NCBI GenBank assembly: GCA_964551295.1
Contig: CAZKDJ010000160.1
Location: forward strand, 1-9,382
Source: JAFGED01 sp964551295
GTDB lineage: Bacteria > Chloroflexota > Anaerolineae > B4-G1
Reading direction: 5' to 3'
Length of the DNA: 9,382 nt
Every line of letters begins with the position of its first letter. The stretch's first letter is position 1. This document shows, piece by piece, positions 5,507 through 9,382 of this stretch. The notes under the pieces are model-generated. The model did not search any database, had not been told where the DNA came from, and saw only the letters and a program-made list of their open reading frames with translations. The position numbers and the translations under genes are program-made.

Positions 5507-7279
5507 ATGAATATGCAGATCGGGCTCGTGCTGGGGACGGTCGCCGTGGCGATGGTTCTCTTCGCCCTGGAAAAGATTCCGGCCAGTGTGACCGGGCTCG
5601 GCGTGCTGCTCTTTCTGGTCATCGCCGGACTGCTTCCGGTCGAAGAAGCATTTGCCGGCTTTGGCAGCGACGTCTTTTTGATGATCCTGGGCATCATGGT
5701 CATGATGGAGGCGCTGGGCCGCACTGGCGTGACCGACGCCATCGGACGCTGGCTTCTGCGATACACCAACACGGGCGAGCGCAAGTTTCTCGTGCTGGTG
5801 ATGGTGGCGGCGGTGGTTGTGGGCGCGTTCATGAGCAACACCGCCGCCACGGCCTTTTTCCTGCCCATCGTGATCGGCCTGGCCCGCCGGGCCAAGCTCA
5901 GCCCGGCCAAGTTCTTGATGCCCCTGGCGTTTGCCTCGATCCTGGCCAGCTCCATCACCCTGATCGGCACGTCCACCAACATCGTCGTCAGCGGCATGAT
6001 GGGCGACTATGGCATGGCGGGGATCGGCATGTTCGAGTTGGCGCCCGTCGGTCTGCCGATTGCCCTGGTCGGTCTGGCGTACATGATCCTGTTAGGACGG
6101 CACCTGGTTCCCGACCGCATCCCGGAGGAGGATTTCGAAGAATTCAGCGCGCGGATCTATCTTTCCGAGTTCCTGCTCAAGGCGGACTCTCCCCTGATCG
6201 GGCAGACGCTGAAAGAAGCCGGGTTGGGCGAAAAGCTGGACCTGAAGGTGTTGCGCATCATCCGCGATGGCTCGCGACACATTGTGCCTAAACCGTCCAC
6301 CAAGCTGAAGGCGAAGGACGTTTTGCTCGTTGAGGGGCAGCGGGAGGACATCCTGCGGGCCAAGGACATGGACGCGGTCGCTATCAAGGCCGAGGCCGAG
6401 TTGCCCGATTACGATCTGGACCCCGAAGAGATCGGTTTGGCGGAGGTGATCCTCCTACCGGGCTCGCCCCTGGCCGGTCGCACACTCAAGGGATTGAACT
6501 TCCGCATGCGATACGGGCTGCAGGTGCTGGCCATCAATCGTCACGGCGAGACGTTGAGGCGCAAGCTGAGCCATGTGCGCCTGCGCACGGGAGACGTGTT
6601 GGTGGTGCAGGGGGAGCGGTCGCACATCCAGTCGCTGGAGCGGCAGAATCTGTTTCGCATCCTGGGCTCGGCCGAGGACGGGCGTCCCAATCGGGCGCGG
6701 GCGCCGATGGCGATTGGGATTTTCGTCGGCGTGATCGTCGTGACCACGCTCAACCTGCTGGCGCTGCCCGTGGCCATGCTGCTGGGGGCGCTGCTGGTGT
6801 TCGTCACGCGCTGCATCACACCCGAGGAGGCCTACAGCCGCGTCAATTGGAAGCCCTTGATCCTCATCGCCTGCATGCTGGGGCTGGGAAAGGCGATGGA
6901 GCTGACTGGTACGGCCCAGTTCCTCGCGGATCGAGTCGTGGCCTTGATGGGTGCAGGCCGCCCCATCTGGCTTTTGAGCGGGTTTTTCGCCCTGACGGTG
7001 TTGCTGACCCAGCCCATGTCGAATCAGGCGGCGGCCGTCGTCGTCCTGCCGGTGGCTATGCAGACCGCCGGTCAGTTGAACTTGGAGGCGCGCACCTTTG
7101 CTATCATCATCGCCCTGGCAGCGAGTTGCTCTTTCCTCACGCCGCTGGAGCCGGCCTGCCTGCTCGTCTACGGCCCGGGCCGCTACCGTTTTGGGGATTT
7201 TCCAAAGGTCGGTGCTTTGTTGACGGTGCTGATCTATGGCATCGTCATCCTCCTGGTGCCGCTGTTGTGGCCGATCTGA
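5507..7279 (+). CDS. SLC13/SAC1-type carrier with two TrkA-C domains
   Basis: A 590-residue inner-membrane transporter of the ion transporter superfamily (DASS/SLC13, SAC1-like), probably a sodium- or proton-coupled anion carrier for sulfate, dicarboxylate or similar. Residues 1-200 form the first membrane half, with the hairpin motif SNTAATAFFLP (110-120) and GTSTN (154-158). Residues about 210-295 and 308-385 are two tandem TrkA-C (RCK-C) regulatory domains, each with the PLIGQTL/PLAGRTL signature and a GD/KDVLLVxG ending. Residues 400-590 form the second half, with SNQAAAVVVLP (505-515) and SFLTPLEPACLLVYGPG (542-558). In related proteins the last motif usually reads TPxGYQTN, so the polar substrate loop is replaced here. 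ATG 5507 was chosen for GGATGGAG (5492-5499) 7 bases upstream; a TTG at 5480 is less likely and the ATG at 5513 is too far from that site. The substrate cannot be read from sequence. Confidence 0.9.
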   Translation: MNMQIGLVLGTVAVAMVLFALEKIPASVTGLGVLLFLVIAGLLPVEEAFAGFGSDVFLMILGIMVMMEALGRTGVTDAIGRWLLRYTNTGERKFLVLVMVAAVVVGAFMSNTAATAFFLPIVIGLARRAKLSPAKFLMPLAFASILASSITLIGTSTNIVVSGMMGDYGMAGIGMFELAPVGLPIALVGLAYMILLGRHLVPDRIPEEDFEEFSARIYLSEFLLKADSPLIGQTLKEAGLGEKLDLKVLRIIRDGSRHIVPKPSTKLKAKDVLLVEGQREDILRAKDMDAVAIKAEAELPDYDLDPEEIGLAEVILLPGSPLAGRTLKGLNFRMRYGLQVLAINRHGETLRRKLSHVRLRTGDVLVVQGERSHIQSLERQNLFRILGSAEDGRPNRARAPMAIGIFVGVIVVTTLNLLALPVAMLLGALLVFVTRCITPEEAYSRVNWKPLILIACMLGLGKAMELTGTAQFLADRVVALMGAGRPIWLLSGFFALTVLLTQPMSNQAAAVVVLPVAMQTAGQLNLEARTFAIIIALAASCSFLTPLEPACLLVYGPGRYRFGDFPKVGALLTVLIYGIVILLVPLLWPI

Positions 7280-7372
7280 CCCCTCTTTCTTGGCCTCCAA
7301 CCCATTTCCAACTCTGGCAACCCAGCCCGGCCTCACGTCCAACCATGCCCGGCATTGGAAGACGGTATTTGT

Positions 7373-7380
7373 GCTATCCT
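7373..7380 (+). promoter_or_regulatory. Candidate extended -10 before the membrane protein
   Basis: TGC followed by TATCCT (7375-7380) makes an extended -10, 17 bases before the start codon. No good -35 lies at 16-18 bp. Just upstream is an 11-bp palindrome, ATGCC-C-GGCAT (7345-7355), a possible operator. Initiation near 7387 would fall inside the ribosome site, so it would yield a nearly leaderless mRNA; the true start may lie elsewhere. Confidence 0.3.
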
Positions 7381-7397
7381 AACAAGAGGAGGTAGTT

Positions 7398-7907
7398 ATG
7401 GTCGTACTGAGAATTCTGATCGGAATTGCCCTGCTCCTACTTGGGCGCAAGTTGTTCTGGCTGTTTGTCGCCGCCATCGGTTTCATCGTGGCCATGGACC
7501 TGGTGGTGCGCCTGTTTCCCCAGTCCGCGACCCTGATTGCCGTGGTGGCCGGCCTGGCGGCCGGCGTGATCGGCGCCCTGCTGGCCGTCTTTTTGCAGCA
7601 GGTGGCCGTGGGCGTGGCTGGCTTCCTGGCCGGGGGCTATATCGTCCTCAGCTTGCTGGATGTCTTTGGACTGGGCGAGATGACGGTTCTGGCCTGGGCG
7701 CTCGTCTTTGTGGCCGGTATCGTGGGGTTCGTCCTGGTCCTGGCTCTGCTGGAGTGGGCGCTGATCGTGCTCTCCTCCCTGAGCGGCGCCGGCCTCATTG
7801 TCCAATCGATTGACCTGAGCCGCCCGTTGGCGGTGCTGGTGTTTATCGTGGCCCTGGTCGTCGGCATCGTCGTCCAGGCTCGGATGTTGAGAAAAGAACG
7901 GTATTAA
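7398..7907 (+). CDS. Polytopic membrane protein, DUF4203/TMEM198-like
   Basis: A 169-residue, almost wholly hydrophobic protein with six or seven predicted membrane helices (about 2-16, 21-38, 43-66, 68-88, 95-118, 119-136 and 143-161) and a basic C-terminal tail (RMLRKERY). Gly-rich helix-packing stretches such as AGLAAGVIGALLAVFLQQVA and GVAGFLAGGY resemble DUF4203/TMEM198-type bacterial proteins of unknown role. There is no signal peptide, catalytic motif or cysteine. A strong ribosome site, AGAGGAGG (7385-7392), stands 5 bases before the ATG. The neighbouring carrier lies 118 bases upstream with no clear terminator between, so co-transcription is possible. Coding status is confident; family membership is tentative and function unknown. 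Confidence 0.8.
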   Translation: MVVLRILIGIALLLLGRKLFWLFVAAIGFIVAMDLVVRLFPQSATLIAVVAGLAAGVIGALLAVFLQQVAVGVAGFLAGGYIVLSLLDVFGLGEMTVLAWALVFVAGIVGFVLVLALLEWALIVLSSLSGAGLIVQSIDLSRPLAVLVFIVALVVGIVVQARMLRKERY

Positions 7908-7910
7908 GAG

Positions 7911-7920
7911 AAAAGGAGGT
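7911..7920 (+). promoter_or_regulatory. Near-perfect Shine-Dalgarno leading into a broken gene
   Basis: AAAAGGAGGT is an almost full complement of the 16S anti-Shine-Dalgarno end and stands at good spacing before GTG 7925. It lies 3 bases after the membrane protein stop. Its quality suggests that a well-translated gene once followed, although only a broken reading frame is there now. Confidence 0.6.
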
Positions 7921-7924
7921 TTTT

Positions 7925-8118
7925 GTGAACAAGGACTATCCATACGGGGAAGGGGTTGTAAAGTGGGTTTCCACCGAGGCGACCGCAAACCAGCAGCAGG
8001 TGGTGCGTTACGGGAACGGGACCTGGTCGATGCGGGGGACGTGGTGGTTATCACCGCCGGTGTGGCCTGCTCGGAGCCCGGCACGACCAACCTGGTGCGC
8101 GTCCGCGTCGTGGAGTGA
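7925..8118 (+). pseudogene. Remnant of a pyruvate kinase C-terminus
   Basis: From GTG 7925 one frame runs to a TAG at 8138-8140 but its sequence is not family-like. In the frame two bases later (codons starting at 8005), the translation reads LVDAGDVVVITAGVACSEPG followed by TTNLVRVRVVE and a TGA at 8116-8118. This matches the end of pyruvate kinase, where LVKPGDLVVITAG is followed by PGTTN and a short beta strand before the C-terminus. Only about 37 residues are recognisable, against roughly 470-590 in an intact enzyme. The catalytic barrel is absent, and the strong ribosome site feeds a different frame. A small ORF from GTG 7963 would cover the tail in frame (51 residues) but would make only a domain scrap. 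The simplest reading is a large deletion plus frameshift; an assembly error is the alternative. Confidence 0.6.
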
Positions 8119-8121
8119 GGG

Positions 8122-8265
8122 ATGGAGGTCGCGGTGCTAGAGCGATTGTTCGCTGAACTCTCCTTGGCAGTTTGGGAGGACACCGAGGGGAAGACACGGT
8201 CCACGTTCGAGTATGAGATTCCGGCTAGAATTCTATACACGAGGGACAGGCTGCAATGGCTTTGA
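8122..8265 (+). CDS. Possible 47-residue ORF overlapping arfB
   Basis: An ATG at 8122 opens a 47-codon frame ending at TGA 8263-8265, overlapping the arfB start by 10 bases. The product is rich in charged and aromatic residues (ERLFAELSLAVWEDTEGK near the start, RDRLQW near the end) and has a balanced composition rather than the Arg/Pro/Ala bias of most shadow frames here. GAGTGAGG just upstream (8113-8120) is a weak, close ribosome site. It could be a tiny gene coupled to arfB or another remnant in this decayed stretch. I recognise no family. Confidence 0.25.
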   Translation: MEVAVLERLFAELSLAVWEDTEGKTRSTFEYEIPARILYTRDRLQWL

Positions 8266-8681
8266 TTCGGGTTACCAGAGAGATCACCATCGACGAGAAC
8301 GAGCTCGAAGAGCGATATTTTCACGCCTCGGGGCCGGGTGGACAGCATGTGAACAAGGCGGCCTCGGCGGTGCAGCTGCGCTTCGATGCGGCGCATTCCC
8401 CCGCGCTGTCCGATGACGTGCGTCAGCGGCTGATCGACTTGGCCGGCAACCAGGTGACGGACGACGGGGTGCTCCTCATCGATGTGCAGCGCTTTCGCTC
8501 CCAGCGCCGGAACCGGCGCGACGCGCGCAAGCGACTGGTGGCCTTGATCCGTCAGGCAGCCAAAAAGCCCAAGCGACGTCGCAAGACCAAGCCGTCGCGT
8601 GCCGCGAAGGAGCGCCGCCTGGAGGAAAAACGGCGCCGCAGCAAGAAAAAGCGGCTGCGCAAGCCACCGCGAGAGTGGTAA
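8256..8681 (+). CDS. arfB: Alternative ribosome-rescue factor ArfB
   Basis: A 141-residue peptidyl-tRNA hydrolase that frees ribosomes stalled on mRNAs lacking a stop codon. The N-terminal domain (about 5-100) resembles the catalytic domain of class I release factors and carries SGPGGQHVNKAASAVQLRF, with GGQ at 28-30, followed by the family's SQRRNRRDA segment (82-90). The C-terminal tail (about 103-137) is extremely basic (KKPKRRRKTKPSRAAKERR), as needed to enter the empty mRNA channel. Length is essentially that of E. coli ArfB (140). The ribosome site AGGGACAGG (8242-8250) stands 5 bases before ATG 8256. The gene is intact although it lies between two gene remnants. Confidence 0.95.
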   Translation: MALIRVTREITIDENELEERYFHASGPGGQHVNKAASAVQLRFDAAHSPALSDDVRQRLIDLAGNQVTDDGVLLIDVQRFRSQRRNRRDARKRLVALIRQAAKKPKRRRKTKPSRAAKERRLEEKRRRSKKKRLRKPPREW

Positions 8682-8682
8682 A

Positions 8683-8832
8683 AAGGAGAGCGTATTCCCC
8701 GACGATTACCTCGCGCCCCATCGCCATCCCGATGGAACGTGTCCACTGTGCGGCGAGCCCGTCGAGCGGGTCAAGGTCTCGAGGCGCAGCGCCTACTACT
8801 GTCCCAACCGGCAGGGCGAATCGGCACGCTAG
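8683..8832 (+). pseudogene. Remnant of the Fpg/MutM C-terminal zinc finger
   Basis: Starting immediately after the arfB stop, one frame encodes about 50 residues ending at TAG 8830-8832 and has no ATG, GTG or TTG start. Residues CPLCGEPVERVKVSRRSAYY then CPNRQ follow the zinc finger that closes formamidopyrimidine-DNA glycosylase: C-x2-C-x16-C-x2-C, then Gln. The first three Cys and their spacing are exact, but the fourth is Arg (CGG at 8809-8811). The preceding DDYLAPHRHPDG also fits the approach to that finger. The body of the enzyme (about 220 residues, including the catalytic N-terminus) is missing, and upstream in this frame there is only the arfB shadow. It is most likely a non-functional tail left by a deletion or by insertion of arfB. 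Confidence 0.6.
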
Positions 8833-8864
8833 ATTGGCTCTCTTGGACGGGGGAGGCTAGGGGG

Positions 8865-9382
8865 TCAGGTCTCTGCCCGGCGCGCAAGGCGGCGGGTCTT
8901 GCGTGGACGCTTGGCCTTTCTGGGCGCACCCGGCGACGAGATGGTCCTCGTGGCCTCATCGCATTCTTTCTGCTTCCGTGGGTCAAAGCCCAAGCGGTCA
9001 AACACGTATCCGAGCCGCTTTAGGATCTTTTCTCGGCTAAGACCTGTCCCCTGCAGCGAGTGACTATTGGGGCTCTGGTAATTGCGCGACCTGATCGTCT
9101 CGCATTGCAGCACGCTGGCAAAGGCTGGACCGATGTCCAGGCCGAAACGATCATAGATCGAACGAACTATCTCGTCAGGCGTGTCGACCATCGCGTGGAA
9201 GTTGACCACGATGTGGTTCTGCTTCGGCGCGTGGGCCAGGCGCTCGAGGGGATAGGCATACCAATGGTCGATCATGTCAAGAATGCGAGAAAAATCGGAA
9301 TGTTCCTCGAATGGGCTTCCCATGATTTCCCACTCGAGTTTGAGCATGCTTGCGAAAGAAGGGATCACGTCCAGGGGGTTGC
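8865..9382 (-). CDS. Sulfotransferase-family protein, 3' part
   Basis: The frame is open from the right edge (NPLDVIPSFASM...) to the TGA at 8865-8867, giving about 172 C-terminal residues of a longer minus-strand gene whose start is outside the window. The NPLDVIPS entry, the strand IVVNFHAMVDTPDEIVRSIY and the ending SLQGTGLSREKILKRLGYVF with FGFD-like RLGFD fit PAPS-dependent sulfotransferases (Sulfotransferase_3-like), in which this half shapes the 3'-phosphate and acceptor sites. The PAPS-binding P-loop should lie upstream and is not visible. The last 25 residues are a basic, Pro/Arg/Lys-rich tail. A GTG at 9368 could be misread as a start but lies inside conserved sequence. The gene converges on the Fpg remnant with 32 bases between the stops. 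Acceptor substrate unknown. Confidence 0.8.
   Translation of the reverse strand, partial: NPLDVIPSFASMLKLEWEIMGSPFEEHSDFSRILDMIDHWYAYPLERLAHAPKQNHIVVNFHAMVDTPDEIVRSIYDRFGLDIGPAFASVLQCETIRSRNYQSPNSHSLQGTGLSREKILKRLGYVFDRLGFDPRKQKECDEATRTISSPGAPRKAKRPRKTRRLARRAET

Noticed and set aside
5353..6291. 312-codon plus-strand frame overlapping the transporter
   Set aside because: The translation is Arg/Gly/His-rich and lies one frame off the SLC13-like gene, which has clear membrane helices and motifs.
6455..7342. 295-codon minus-strand frame opposite the transporter
   Set aside because: Its product is a His/Gln/Arg-rich low-complexity sequence, the mirror of hydrophobic membrane codons.
7437..8396. 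319-codon minus-strand frame
   Set aside because: It covers the antisense of the membrane protein and runs into the arfB start. The composition is Gln/His/Ser-rich with no motif, and the plus strand explains the region better.
8683..8832. A complete small zinc-finger gene starting just after arfB
   Set aside because: AAGGAG (8683-8688) looks like a ribosome site, but no ATG, GTG or TTG exists in the frame and the fourth zinc ligand is missing.

Overview
The window is GC-rich with dense, almost entirely plus-strand genes. It suggests an anaerobic or facultative bacterium, most likely a Chloroflexota (Anaerolineae-like) lineage. That placement is an inference from the gene mix: a group 3-like [NiFe] hydrogenase, a ferredoxin:thioredoxin reductase, a stand-alone winged-helix regulator and an SLC13/SAC1-type carrier. 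No rRNA or other decisive marker is present. No tRNA, rRNA, CRISPR array or complete insertion sequence was seen.

Layout. Positions 1-214 are a G-rich segment with no convincing gene. Positions 215-984 hold a two-gene redox cassette: a mono-cluster [4Fe-4S] ferredoxin overlapping by 4 bases a ferredoxin:thioredoxin reductase catalytic subunit fused to a C-terminal rubredoxin-like domain. A 55-bp double-hairpin repeat (995-1049) separates it from a secreted lipoprotein with a soluble-glucose-dehydrogenase/sorbosone-dehydrogenase beta-propeller (1074-2378). Next come the small and large subunits of a group 3-like [NiFe] hydrogenase (2424-4584), separated by 1 base. The large subunit ends exactly at the DPCxxCxxH motif, so there is no C-terminal peptide for a maturation protease to remove.

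A strong sigma70-type promoter with an overlapping inverted repeat (4698-4743) precedes a receiver-less OmpR/PhoB-type winged-helix regulator (4839-5321). Two copies of a C-rich hairpin repeat (5329-5477) separate this from a 590-residue SLC13-like transporter with two central TrkA-C domains (5507-7279). A six-to-seven-helix membrane protein follows (7398-7907).

The right end looks decayed. A near-perfect Shine-Dalgarno leads into an out-of-frame remnant of a pyruvate kinase C-terminus (7925-8118). Then come an intact arfB ribosome-rescue gene (8256-8681), a start-less remnant of the Fpg/MutM zinc finger (8683-8832), and on the minus strand the 3' part of a sulfotransferase that runs off the window.

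Functionally, the hydrogenase, the ferredoxin and the FTR-rubredoxin fusion could form a local route from H2 or reduced ferredoxin to protein dithiols. This is inference from proximity only: no thioredoxin, Hdr, Hox diaphorase, F420 subunit or Hyp maturation gene is in the window.
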